Positions 1 through 10,769 of a stretch of 64,000 nucleotides of DNA are shown here, one piece after another. The notes under the pieces were generated by a model. That model was not told where the DNA came from. It saw only the letters and a list, made by a program, of their open reading frames with translations, and did no database searches. Source of the stretch: Pleurobrachia bachei (lineage: Eukaryota > Ctenophora > Tentaculata > Cydippida > Pleurobrachiidae); the NCBI GenBank assembly GCA_000695325.1, contig AVPN01000033.1, positions 9,637 to 73,636 on the forward strand, given 5' to 3'. The translations under genes and the position numbers were made by a program. Within the stretch, counting starts at the first letter, position 1, and every line of letters begins with the position of its first letter.

Positions 1-3000
1 CTCAGATTCTTGAGGGATGAACAGGTTTATTGCTTGGGTTAGTTCTTCATTATCTGACACACTGAAAACACGAGAAATGTGCTATGGAAGCAGGCTAGTA
101 AGGAGGGGGATCAGGAGGAGAGGTAGATCATTTATTTTGGCTGACTCTGATTCTGTTGGTTCATGCCACATATTAGTTGTGCCCTGTATAGCGGCGCCAG
201 ACCCAAATTTATTCTCTAAATCTAATCTGAACGCGAGATAGTGCGCTCAGATATGGTCGGCGGCGCCAGACAGGTTGTGCCCATAAAATACCTGCGGACT
301 TTGGCAAGGGTAAGACCAGCAGCAGCACAGGCTTGTTCAGCGTTGGAAACAGTCATCTTTGTTTCGACAAGAATGTACTTTCCTGTGCAGGGGGTGAGTA
401 GGTTAGTTAAATCTGGATATTACCAAATTAATTAATCGATTTACTTTTAGATCTTCAATTTGCTATTAAATTTTGTGAATCATTACATTAATTGTAGTTC
501 ACGTTTTAGGGGCGGGTCATGCCAAATTTGTCACGATCCAAAGCACCATTATATTCACCTGTATAATCACAAGCATATGGACTGGTTTTGTAATCAAAGC
601 TGTCATCCCAAAGACCCTTCTTGTACATCCTCACATGGTTTTGGGTGTTCATATCGTTATCAGGGAACTGGTCAGGCTGATCCTGGAGGGGAGGGTGTCA
701 TAAGAGGGAGGGGTGGGTTGCAGACTGGTCCTATTATTTGTACTACATACATTATCCCAGTTCATCCAATCGTCATCTGCAGGGCTCATATCTTCCCACA
801 TCCAATCAGATGTCGTAGATTTACCCTTCAATTTCTTTGCTGCACTCTTAAGGGAAATAACATGGGGTTACTTAGCTACATATTGTTATGTTCTAACGAA
901 ACACAGTCTAACTAGTATAATAAGCAAGTTACAGAGTGATCACTGTGTATTTTGCACACAATGGGGGGTCGGGGTGCCTCGACCCTCTCTCTCCATGCCC
1001 CGAAAAAGGGTTGGGTGTCATAATTTATTGTTGTTCCTGGACGGGTCATAATTCATTATCGTATTATTGTTATCGCACGGATATAAAAAGCGTGATTCTG
1101 TGGCCTGTGCTGAGCTATATCTGGTATGATGTCACGATTTCCTTAGCAGTTATTAATACCGGGGTTACCAATCCCCATTTATTAATTACTGCTAGGGAAA
1201 TCATAAGTAACCCGGACACTTGAAGTGATCATGATCGATCAGCTGGGTAATTTTGATAACTGCAGGGTATCCTGGATCCATGTTTGGTATAGTCAGGTTG
1301 ACCCGGGGCATATAATAGCTCATATATCCTAGTTGCTATCATAGCTGCTATCCTAGGGTTGCTAGTATATCAGTATATCATTTGCATGGAGATATTGGGA
1401 TACCCCAATAACTGCCTAATTTATCCAGGATCCCGGTTTACATAATGACTGCTGTTGGGACACTGAAGGCCATTCAGAAGTCTAGATTAGATGTTGTTCA
1501 AAGTCAAACCCATTTTGCGGGGAGAGGGGGTCGAACATGGCAAGATTAGCTAGGATTAGGAACAGACCGAATCAGGAAATACTGGTCACTGATTGGCTGG
1601 TAACCAGTCACGTGACCTAAATAACGAGTTCTGATTGGTTGTTTACTTGTTCCTACCTTCATTTCAGCGAGGGTGAGGGAGCTGCCAGGAGCATTCAGTA
1701 GGTTTCCAATCTTGTGAAGACCAATCCAACACCAATTCTCATCATGGTACTTCTTCCTCTGGTAAAAAAGGGAAATTTAAATGATCAAATTAATTAACTC
1801 CATATAAACAGTAACTTAAATTAAGATATTGTACAACCAGTACTCAGGTTCTACCTGAGTCTAGATGAGTCTCAGTTTGGGGGTTTTCACTTACATCAAT
1901 CTCGGGCACCAACAGAAGGTCCAAAGGCGACCTTCATCAGATCACTAAGCTCATCATTCTTCTGTTCATTATCAATTGTAGCCAGGGTACCTGAACCTAA
2001 AATCAGAGAATTATATTATTAACGGTACATCTCAAATGTCTCTTGTGCAAACTTGTAGAGTTTTAGTCAACACACCGCGTGAGGGACAGGGTGTGAGGGT
2101 TCGGTATGACTGATAATAACCGAATCCGTAGAAAATCCAAATAAGGGGAAATCGATCCGCCCCGGTAAATTAAGGATTTACTATTCCTTCAGAGATTTCA
2201 CCACCTATTGAACGTCCATGATCAAAAACAAAATAATAATGTGAGGGTTTATAACCTACCTACAGTAGTTGTTTTGCTCAGTGTAACGTCCTGACAACGT
2301 TTTGCGGCTGTATCATAGTCGACATGTTCCGTAAACAGTACGTAATTGCAGGCTGGGGGGAAGAGGGTGATTGAGACTGAGAATTGAGAAGAAAGAGTAC
2401 CATCGTCCATCCCTCGAGGGAAAGGTATACAGAAACATTCGCCCAGTCTCCTATGTAGCTATGCGTCTACACTGTAGACTCTACAGTAGGGGTTGCTATT
2501 CTTCAAAATAGTTACATGAATCATTTTACATTGTGTTCATAAGATGTTCAACTATGAGTATATGAAGTTTCAGCCAAAACCATTCAGCCGCTAAGGATCG
2601 CAAGCGGGTTTTTTAAAATAGTGGAAAATTGTAGAAAATTGTAAAAAATTGATAAAAATTGATAAAAATTGTAAAAAATTGTTAAGAATTGTGGTAACTA
2701 TACCCCCAACATCTGCAGGACTATCTCATGCCCTAACACCGAAAATTGGCCTCCAGGGCACCTCAAATAGCCGGGCAGAGTGATTTATAAGCGTAAATTA
2801 AAATTTATTAAAAAATATTCCAAATATTTACTAAAATCACCTTGTAGGGTCTTCATTTAGTGTTCAACTACGAGTATATGAAGTTTCAGCCAAAACCACT
2901 CAGCCGCTAAGGATCGCAAGCGGGGTTTTTAAAATAGTGGAAAATTGTAGAAAATTGTAAAAAATTGATAAAAATTGATAAAAATTGTAAAAAATTGTTA

Positions 3001-4813
3001 AGAATTGTGGTAACTATACCCCCAACATCTGCAGGACTATCTCATGCCCTAACACCGAAAATTGGCCTCCAGGGCACCTCAAATAGCCGGGCAGAGTGAT
3101 TTATAAGCGTAAATTAAAATTTATTAAAAAATATTCCAAATATTTACTAAAATCACCTTGTAGGGTCTTCATTTAGTGTTCAACTACGAGTATATGAAGT
3201 TTCAGCCAAAACCACTCAGCCGCTAAGGATCGCAAGCGGGGTTTTTAAAATAGTGGAAAATTGTAGAAAATTGTAAAAAATTGATAAAAATTGATAAAAA
3301 TTGTAAAAAATTGTTAAGAATTGTGGTAACTATACCCCCAACATCTGCAGGACTATCTCATGCCCTAACACCGAAAATTGGCCTCCAGGGCACCTCAAAT
3401 AGCCGGGCAGAGTGATTTATAAGCGTAAATTAAAATTTATTAAAAAATATTCCAAATATTTACTAAAATCACCTTGTAGGGTCTTCATTTAGTGTTCAAC
3501 TACGAGTATATGAAGTTTCAGCCAAAACCACTCAGCCGCTAAGGATCGCAAGCGGGGTTTTTAAAATAGTGGAAAATTGTAGAAAATTGTAAAAAATTGA
3601 TAAAAATTGATAAAAATTGTAAAAAATTGTTAAGAATTGTGGTAACTATACCCCCAACATCTGCAGGACTATCTCATGCCCTAACACCGAAAATTGGCCT
3701 CCAGGGCACCTCAAATAGCCGGGCAGAGTGATTTATAAGCGTAAATTAAAATTTATTAAAAAATATTCCAAATATTTACTAAAATCACCTTGTAGGGTCT
3801 TCATTTAGTGTTCAACTACGAGTATATGAAGTTTCAGCCAAAACCACTCAGCCGCTAAGGATCGCAAGCGGGGTTTTTAAAATAGTGGAAAATTGTAGAA
3901 AATTGTAAAAAATTGATAAAAATTGATAAAAATTGTAAAAAATTGTTAAGAATTGTGGTAACTATACCCCCAACATCTGCAGGACTATCTCATGCCCTAA
4001 CACCGAAAATTGGCCTCCAGGGCACCTCAAATAGCCGGGCAGAGTGATTTATAAGCGTAAATTAAAATTTATTAAAAAATATTCCAAATATTTACTAAAA
4101 TCACCTTGTAGGGTCTTCATTTAGTGTTCAACTACGAGTATATGAAGTTTCAGCCAAGACCGTTAGATGCGATTCGACAGCTCTAGACCTAGCCCTGGTT
4201 CTAACATCGGAAATTGACCCAGAAGACATCCCCATGGACCTGCACAATGATTCATTAGCCCATCTTGAAATTTATGAAATAGCAACCCCTGTAGAGAGAT
4301 GTCAGATGTGACATCTGAGATGTCAGATGTGTGTTCAACTCAAAAACTATTTTGCACACTTACTGGCATAGACGTTCCTATTTCCCGTTAGTTCATTGAG
4401 AGCCTCAGCCTGGAGACCGACAGTCGTTTTGAGGGGCCACGTGATTAACCTGGAAAATAGGAAATTGTGGGTTGGAAATTATATGTTAGGGAAAGGAAAT
4501 GGAAAAACTTCATTTCTAAAACTACTAAAAGTTCAATTTGGAAACTAATTTCCCAATGGTTGACGTGGTTCACGGTGCCCAACCCGTAACAAAGAGTTTT
4601 ACTAGAAGATTCTTTCTGGGTAGGTCAAAACTTTGACGCAATCACTCATACACCGGGCTGATAGGGGATTGCATCACCAAGTCAAAAATCTACAACTGGA
4701 AAAAATCGAACACAAGACAATTCTTCTTACCCATTTGTTGCAGGAGAGATGAATACCAAAACTGGTAGAATGACACGAAAGATGGACATCTTGACAGCTT
4801 TTGAATCGGACAT
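1..4813 (-). CDS. Secreted protein with tandem C-type lectin domains (partial, 3' end off window)
   Basis: Eight exons on the minus strand: 4731-4813, 4364-4449, 1895-1996, 1657-1758, 751-846, 559-682, 292-382 and 61 to beyond base 1. Exon 1 encodes a signal peptide (MSDSKAVKM, then a hydrophobic stretch FRVILPVLVFI). Lectin domain 1 shows the usual landmarks in order: GTLATIDNEQ, WCWIGLHK (the WIGL motif), DWMWEDMSP, WMNWDN, and GLWDDSFDYK..YACDY. Exon 7 opens a second domain (KYILVETKMTV..AEQACAAAG) and exon 8 continues it. Splice phases agree at every junction except exon 3 to exon 4, where reading frame A reaches a TGA five bases before the strong donor. A weak donor at AAG|GTCGCC would avoid the stop. 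C-type lectin proteins bind sugars or other ligands outside the cell; the ligand here is unknown. The WND-like and EPN-like positions are not canonical, so calcium-dependent sugar binding is uncertain. Confidence 0.85.
195..275. repeat. Short repeat family B, GGCGCCGACCCGATCTGAGCGC type
   Basis: A short element around GGCGCCAGAC/GTCTGGCGCC ends with a core CAGATCGGGTCGGCG. Related copies are visible near 16812-16850, 19288-19345, 28004-28042, 31882-31943, 42446-42525 and 49472-49512. They look like decayed MITEs. Copy limits are approximate. Confidence 0.5.
1131..1205. repeat. Imperfect hairpin in lectin-gene intron 4
   Basis: Arms of about 22 bases, GATTTCCTTAGCAGTTATTA and its near reverse complement ending GGGAAATC, flank a loop that itself contains GGGG/CCCC. 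It is intronic and no gene is seen in it. It could be a small MITE or a fold-back element. Confidence 0.5.
1557..1655 (+). mobile_element. hAT-type MITE, family A, copy 1 (abuts lectin exon 4 donor)
   Basis: This is a member of a ~90-110 bp family with ends CAGGAACCGACCGAA..TTCGGTCGGTTCCTG and a central GTCACGTGAC palindrome. Here the terminal C is T and one end has lost the GACCG block. The right end touches the minus-strand donor of lectin exon 4 (base 1657). No clean target duplication remains, so this copy is old. Other members are listed as separate entries. Confidence 0.75.
2482..4293. mobile_element. TIR element carrying the 316-bp satellite (possible Tc1/mariner-like MITE)
   Basis: The left end TACAGTAGGGGTTGCTATT (2482-2500) is matched by the reverse complement of 4278-4293 (TACAGGGGTTGCTATT), differing by one TA dinucleotide. 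Both ends abut TA. Between these ends lie the satellite array and a diverged unit. No transposase is visible. I infer a non-autonomous element whose interior expanded in tandem. The family is uncertain because the shared inverted repeat is short. Confidence 0.5.
2545..4158. repeat. Satellite array, 316-bp unit, five copies plus a 34-bp stub
   Basis: The landmark TGTTCAACTA recurs at 2545 (first copy slightly changed), 2861, 3177, 3493, 3809 and 4125, so the period is exactly 316 bp. Copies 2 to 5 look identical; copy 1 differs at a few bases near its start. Each unit carries an inner run of short AAAATTGT/AAAATTGAT repeats. The array lies entirely within intron 2 of the lectin gene. Past 4158 a diverged version of the same unit continues to about 4280, so the array probably grew from a single ancestral unit. 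Confidence 0.95.
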
Positions 4814-4869
4814 GATATTGTCCGTTATTTATCCTCCTCGTCCTTCTCATCCGTCTTGTCATTGTCGTG

Positions 4870-4954
4870 TCTATCGTTAGCTCAATTGAGCTAATTCTAG
4901 CTCAGGATCAGGGACATCTTCCCGTGATGTTAGGGGTGGAGAGGGTGGGAGAGA

Positions 4955-5007
<53 letters not shown>

Positions 5008-6590
5008 GGAATTATTTAAAGTGATAGAGATAGGTGGAGTTGTGGGATGGTTTGCACGAAAAATGACAATATTTGACGCACCCATTAGACAACTAAATCT
5101 CTCACTGGACAAACTCTATGAGATAAGACATGTGATCTGTTTAGATTAATATCTATATGTCTGATATTAAACATCCCTCTTTCTCCATATGACATTCAAC
5201 CACCTCCAACAGTCCTTTTTCTATTGCTCCACCAAGATACACGCCCACAATACGGTGCAATCTGGACAGTGAGTAAAAACCGTCCCTCCTCCAACCTGCA
5301 CGTACGTCGATATGTCGCCCCAATGTTATCTAGCTCTATAGCTCTCTCTATCTCTTTCTTGGGCACGTCGCGCTATACAGATACCCTGTACGTGGCGAAC
5401 TGATCTCTCTATAATTATAAGCAGAACATAAAGAAGGAATGTTACAAAATAACAAAATGATCGTAACTGTCCTGTATTCGGAAAACGGAAATTCCGAATC
5501 ATTACAGCTTCCTTGGATGCGATAAAATAATTAGGACGGGCATAGCGAATGATTTTCGGTTTCTCTCTTCAGCCGGAAGGAGAAATCAAGACCTATTCAC
5601 TGATTATATGTATGCGGCTAATAATAACAGATCCTCATTCTCTCTCCTGAATGACGTAAACTAACAATAAGACACTGCCATTTACCCATGAATTCCAGAA
5701 CGCGCGGTTAACCGCGGTTAAGGCGCCCATTTACCAGTGTGACTCTGCATTAGGCCAGGAACTCCATTTTATATAGCAGGATAAAAATATTTCCAATGAC
5801 CTAATCTCCTTTGGTAATTCAAAGATTCCTAGGATACATTATGGAAGTTAACGAACAAACTAAAACAATCAATTATTGTAGGGAAGAATAAGAGGTGTTT
5901 TTTCGTGCTGTCGTTTGGATTGGTTATGAAACTATGGTTGAATTTTCCTCTTGGACTGGGGTCTGATCACGGGAACACTGTTTGATTCTATCGAGAAGAA
6001 CAGTTGGGATCTGTTGAGTAAGGGCCCACTAAGGGGTGGGCTTACTCAACAAGTTGGGATGCCAGAGAAATTAACATTTCAGATTGACTGAGGCCTGAGC
6101 AGGTATCTTCCAACCCTATGTCTTCCATAAAATGAAGATCCTTAATTCTAAAGAATCCTGACAAGATCTCATTTATGATAACTTTCTTAAGAATCCTGAT
6201 CAGATCACATTCACGATAACTTTCTAAAGAATCCTGATCAGATCTCATTCTCCCTTTCCAAGGAAGTACCGGCCACAACTACCACAGACCCACCCCCTCT
6301 CTCTCCCCCTCATATCGACCCGGGACCTCCGTTCCTCATAATGTTGCAACAATGCACTACTCAAAGGACAGTTTTTAGCAATGCGGTGCCCCCATCATGC
6401 AACATCCTCTCTCTCTATCTCTATCTATCTTTCTATCTTTCTATCTCACTCTCGCTCCCTCTCCCAGTCTTACTTTCTCGCTCAGCCTCTATTTCTTCCG
6501 TATTCTCTCTCACTCCCTCTCTTTCGGTTTGGGAGAGGAAAGCTCCCACTCACGCGACATTTCGACATTGGCCCGGAAATCTTGACTCCA
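4870..6590. other. Intergenic region between divergent lectin gene and secreted orphan gene
   Basis: No exon with good splice sites was found. It holds a GA microsatellite (about 4949-5005), a hairpin at about 6015-6050 where TTGAGTAAGGGCCCAC pairs with GTGGGCTTACTCAA, and a pyrimidine-rich block (6295-6530) ahead of the first orphan-gene promoter. Lectin exon 1 is transcribed leftward and the orphan gene rightward, so this is a head-to-head spacer. Confidence 0.6.
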
Positions 6591-6598
6591 TATAAAAA
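6591..6598 (+). promoter_or_regulatory. TATA box, copy A
   Basis: TATAAAAA lies 120 bp upstream of the signal-peptide ATG at 6711. The same motif in the same context recurs at 8416 (copy B, 118 bp from its ATG) and 10650 (copy C, 120 bp). Conserved spacing supports a core promoter. The start site would be expected about 30 bp downstream, leaving a short 5' leader. Confidence 0.6.
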
Positions 6599-6710
6599 GT
6601 TGCGAGTTGAAACCAAATCAAACTAGTTCAATATCTCCGTTGTTGGTGCTGAACCATTATATTTGTTAATATTGCTTTGTGTTTGTACGGGACACACGCG
6701 TTCATTGATC

Positions 6711-7854
6711 ATGTCATTAGTTTTGGTATTACTAACAGGTAAACAGCCAAATCTCGATTTACCGGACTTAGATTTAATGGACCTCGATTTACCGAGTTCT
6801 GATTGGTTGTCTACTTCGTTCGGTCGGTTCCTGTCTCACAGTAACGATCTAACCCCCATATTTCACTCCCAGTTCTGTCCACGGCTCTCCAGGGATTATT
6901 AGTGGAAGCCCGGCACTATGGAGCACACCGAAACAAGTTCCAAATGGGTTCTACTGACAACGAAATAAATGCAGTGAAAATCTTGGATAACATGGTTCAC
7001 GGAGATGATAGGAACCTTCCAGTGGATAAAAGTCTTATGGACGAAAAGATCACTAAATACCAACCTAGTAATAACGAATTTAGTGGGAGAGACCAAAGAG
7101 AAGACTACATGAACAATCTGAATGACCTGGCGGCTGAACTTAAAGAATATCTAGATGGATCGGAGCAGAAGATTAGTGACCTTCTCGAGGCTATACAAGA
7201 CACACCAAAAGATGGAGATTACCCTAACTTAATGAACCAAAAAGTAAGTACAGCAGGGGTGTACATCGCTAATAGATATAAAATTTGCTGTTAAAAACGC
7301 CGGTGAAAATATAAATAACGCTGGAAAACTGCAGGTCCAGACTTATCTGGATAACAGACAGGTCATTGGCTTTCACGTGGAGTTAAAGGATGATGGTGCA
7401 TTACCAAAATACATCACGAAAAAATTTAAAGACTTTTCTAAGACTTTTGAACATGTAAGTTTTATGCAGGGTGTCCCATATATTCTGTAGTTAAAGTTTG
7501 TTGACCTAGACGGCCGCTTGTAGTGGGATAACCGTAATGGAATTACGGTAATCCATTACGGTAATCCCACTACAAGCAGCACTTATACAACCTAGAAACA
7601 TTTTGCGTGGGACAACACAATTAATAATCATGCAAAATATTTATTAGCTATTGTTGGAGTACAATCAAGAGTGTCCTACTACAATACACACAAGTCGACG
7701 AGTGAAGTTAATTCGGCGACACCACGACCTAATAGCAAGTTCTAGAACCAGGTCCGATGCTGAGTACCTAAACAACTTGGTCGGAGCATTCCCTGCCACT
7801 ATGATGAATAATAATGTGGAGACAAAGAGCAGCGGATTTACAATTTTCCCTCAG
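6711..7854 (+). CDS. Secreted orphan protein, 5' cassette copy A (exons 1-4 only)
   Basis: Exons 6711-6738, 6873-7243, 7335-7454 and 7648-7854. Exon 1 (MSLVLVLLT) joins exon 2 in phase 1 to give the signal peptide MSLVLVLLTVLSTALQG. Exon 2 continues with a charged, probably helical region (DLAAELKEYLDGSEQKISD). Exons 3 and 4 are phase 0 at both ends. Copy A stops after exon 4 because copy B begins at 7920. It could be a dead 5' fragment or an alternative first-exon cassette that splices onto downstream exons; the phases allow A4 to join B3, B5, C3 or C5 in frame. Intron 2 is only 91 bp with a poor pyrimidine tract, so its limits are less certain. Confidence 0.6.
7516..7577. repeat. 62-bp palindrome in intron 3, copy A
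   Basis: GCTTGTAGTGGGAT and its reverse complement close a hairpin with repeated ACCGTAAT/ATTACGGT blocks in the middle. The same sequence is at 9423-9484 in copy B. In copy C (11575-11636) the middle is present in the opposite orientation. Confidence 0.9.
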
Positions 7855-8415
7855 GTATTGTGTGCCAATTGCCAAGGGCCTAGAATCTAGATGGGGTAGT
7901 GTGCTGTGAGGTTGTAGGGGGGGCCCACTAAGGGGTGGGCTTACTCAACAAGTTGGGATGCCAGAGAAATTAACATTTCAGATTGACTGAGGCCTGAGCA
8001 GGTATCTTCCAACCCTATGTCTTCCATAAAATAAAGATCCTTAATTCTTAAGAATCCTGATCAGATCTCATTCTCCCTTTCCAAGGAAGTACCGGCCACA
8101 ACTACCACAGTCTCTCTCCCCCTCATATCGACCCGGGACCTCCGTTCCTCATAATGTTGCAACAATGCACTACTCAAAGGACAGTTTTTAGCAATGCGGT
8201 GCCCCCATCATGCAACATCCTCTCTCTCTATCTCTATCTATCTTTCTATCTTTCTATCTCACTCTCGCTCCCTCTCCCAGTCTCACTTTCTCGCTCAGCC
8301 TCTATTACTTCCTGAATCTCTCCCACTCCCTCTCTTTCGGTTTCCATCCTGTATCACAACAGGAAAGCTCCCACTCACGCGGCATTTCGACATTGCCCCG
8401 GAAATCTTGACTCCA

Positions 8416-8423
8416 TATAAAAA
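8416..8423 (+). promoter_or_regulatory. TATA box, copy B
   Basis: TATAAAAA lies 118 bp upstream of the copy B ATG at 8534, in the same sequence context as copies A and C. Confidence 0.55.
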
Positions 8424-8533
8424 GTTGCGAGTTGAAACCAAATCAAACTAGTTCAATATCTCCGTTGTTGGTGCTGAACCATTATATTTGTTAATCTTAC
8501 TTTGTATTTGTACGGAACACGCGTTCTTTGGTC

Positions 8534-10015
8534 ATGTCATTAGTTTTGGTGTTACTAACAGGTAAACAGTCAAACCTTGATTTACCAACCATAAGCAACC
8601 GCTCTAATTTGACCAAAAGTGGCCAAAAGGCGCGACGCTGATAACCACTTGCCAAGTTATGACTACAGTTCACACTACACATTTAAAAGGGGGTTAGAAC
8701 ATAACAAGATAACCACTATATTCTGGCTCCGCTCGTTGAGGCCTGACAGTAATGATCTAACCCCCATATTTCACTTCCCAGTTCTGTCCACGGCTCTCCA
8801 GGGATTATTAGTAGAAGCCCGGTACTATCATGGAGCACACCGAAACAAGTTCCAAATGGGTTCTACCGACAACGAAATAAATGCACTGAAAATCTTGGAT
8901 AACACGGTTCACGGAGATGATAGGAACCTTCGTGTGGATAAAAGTCTTCTTGACGAAAAGATCACTAAATACCAACCTAGTAATACCGGATTAAGTGAGA
9001 GAGATCAAGGAAGGGACTACATGAACAATCTGTATGACTTGGCAGCAGAACTTAAAGAATATCTAGATGGATCGGAGCAGAAGATTAGTGACCTTCTCGA
9101 GGCTATACAAGACACACCAAAAGATGGAGATTACCCTAACTTAATGAACCAAAAAGTAAGTACAGCAGGGGTGTACATCGCTAATAAATATAAAATTTGC
9201 TGTTAAAAACGCCGGTGAAAATATAAATAACGCTGGAAAACTGCAGGTTCAGACTTATCTGGATAACAGACAGGTCATTGGCTTTCACGTGGAGTTAAAG
9301 GATGATGGTGCATTACCAAAATACATCACGAAAAAATTTAAAGACTTTTCTAAGACTTTTGAACATGTAAGTTTTATGCAGGGTGTCCCATATATTCTGT
9401 AGTTAAAGTTTGTTGACCTAGACGGCCGCTTGTAGTGGGATAACCGTAATGGAATTACGGTAATCCATTACGGTAATCCCACTACAAGCAGCACTTATAC
9501 AACCTAGAAACATTTTGCGTGGGACAACACAATTAATAATCATGCAAAATATTTATTAGCTATTGTTGGAGTACAATCAAGAGTGTCCTACTACAATACA
9601 CACAAGTCGACGAGTGAAGTTAATTCGGCGACACCACGACCTAATAGCAAGTTCTAGAACCAGGTCCGATGCTGAGTACCTAAACAACTTGGTCGGAGCA
9701 TTCCCTGCCACTATGATGAATAATAATGTGGAGACAAAGAGCAGCGGATTTACAATTTTCCCTCAGGTATTGTGTGCCAATTGCCAAGGGCCTAGAATCT
9801 AGATGGGGTAGTGTGCTGTGAGGTTGTAGGGGTCATCCTACTGGGGGATCACATCTAATTAATTAATTAATTAATTGACGAATCTCTAATTGCAGACGAC
9901 GGGAGAGAGCAAATCCGGACATTCTCACAGTTGTGTCGATGATCAAGATAATCTTGTCAGAAACACACTGACTACCAATCAACAAAAGCATCAGTGCCAC
10001 GTCATCGAGTTCATC
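8534..10015 (+). CDS. Secreted orphan protein, 5' cassette copy B (exons 1-5, divergent exon 2)
   Basis: Exons 8534-8561, 8782-9155, 9247-9366, 9560-9766 and 9896-10015. The signal-peptide exon is conserved. Exon 2 is one codon longer than in A and C (YYHGAHR against HYGAHR). It carries several amino-acid changes in its first two thirds (for example LRVDKSLLDE against LPVDKSLMDE, and TGLSERDQGRD against NEFSGRDQRED) while keeping an open frame. The last third is identical to A and C. Intron 1 is unrelated in part to that of A and C. After exon 5 the copy runs into copy C. It could be an alternative 5' cassette or a duplication remnant. Confidence 0.6.
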
Positions 10016-10047
10016 GTGAGTTGCTTCTGCTATGTGCTTTCCTTGCA

Positions 10048-10098
10048 GGTGACATAGACACCTGGTGTGTGGGGATCGCACCAGGTGTCTATGTCACC
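10048..10098. repeat. Hairpin with 20-bp perfect arms, copy B (also 12195-12245 in copy C)
   Basis: GGTGACATAGACACCTGGTG is followed by an 11-base loop and its exact reverse complement. It lies in the intron after exon 5 in copies B and C. The short motif GTGCTTTCC flanks it on both sides, which suggests an inserted fold-back element with a target duplication. Confidence 0.8.
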
Positions 10099-10649
10099 AA
10101 GTGCTTTCCATGATCTTTTCCCTGCCTTCGACATTCACCCGGATGCCTTTTTGAGAAGCAAAAAGGCATATTTGAGTTAGAATTCGAAAATTACACACTT
10201 TTGTTGCCGAGGGGCAGCATGTACAGCCGTTCTTACTGTTCTTAGCAACTGAGCCGCAGCAACAACAGTTGTTGAGAATCCTGATCAGATCTCATTCTCC
10301 CTTTCCAAGGAAGTACCGGCCACAACTACCACAGACCCACCCCCTCTCTCTCCCCCTCATATCGACCCGGGACCTCCGTTCCTCATAATGTTGCAACAAT
10401 GCACTACTCAAAGGACAGTTTTTAGCAATGCGGTGCCCCCATCATGCAACATCCTCTCTCTCTATCTCTATCTATCTTTCTATCTTTCTATCTCACTCTC
10501 GCTCCCTCTCCCAGTCTCACTTTCTCGCTCAGCCTCTATTACTTCCTGAATCTCTCCCACTCCCTCTCTTTCGGTTTCCATCCTGTATCACAACAGGAAA
10601 GCTCCCACTCACGCGGCATTTCGACATTGCCCCGGAAATCTTGACTCCA

Positions 10650-10657
10650 TATAAAAA
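10650..10657 (+). promoter_or_regulatory. TATA box, copy C
   Basis: TATAAAAA lies 120 bp upstream of the copy C ATG at 10770. This is the promoter of the copy that is continuous with the rest of the gene. Confidence 0.6.
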
Positions 10658-10769
10658 GTTGCGAGTTGAAACCAAATCAAACTAGTTCAATATCTCCGTT
10701 GTTGGTGCTGAACCATTATATTTGTTAATATTGCTTTGTGTTTGTACGGGACACACGCGTTCATTGATC

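Noticed and set aside
6341-6626. Plus-strand frames rich in LSLSIY, also in copies B and C
   Set aside because: Pyrimidine-rich promoter-proximal sequence upstream of the TATA box; no splice sites or conserved frame beyond the duplication.
7244-7334. Possible coding read-through KFAVKNAGENINNAGKLQ before orphan exon 3
   Set aside because: It is in a different frame from exon 2 and any intron needed would be 10-30 bp. A 91-bp phase-0 intron ending CTGCAG is simpler, though cDNA could change this.
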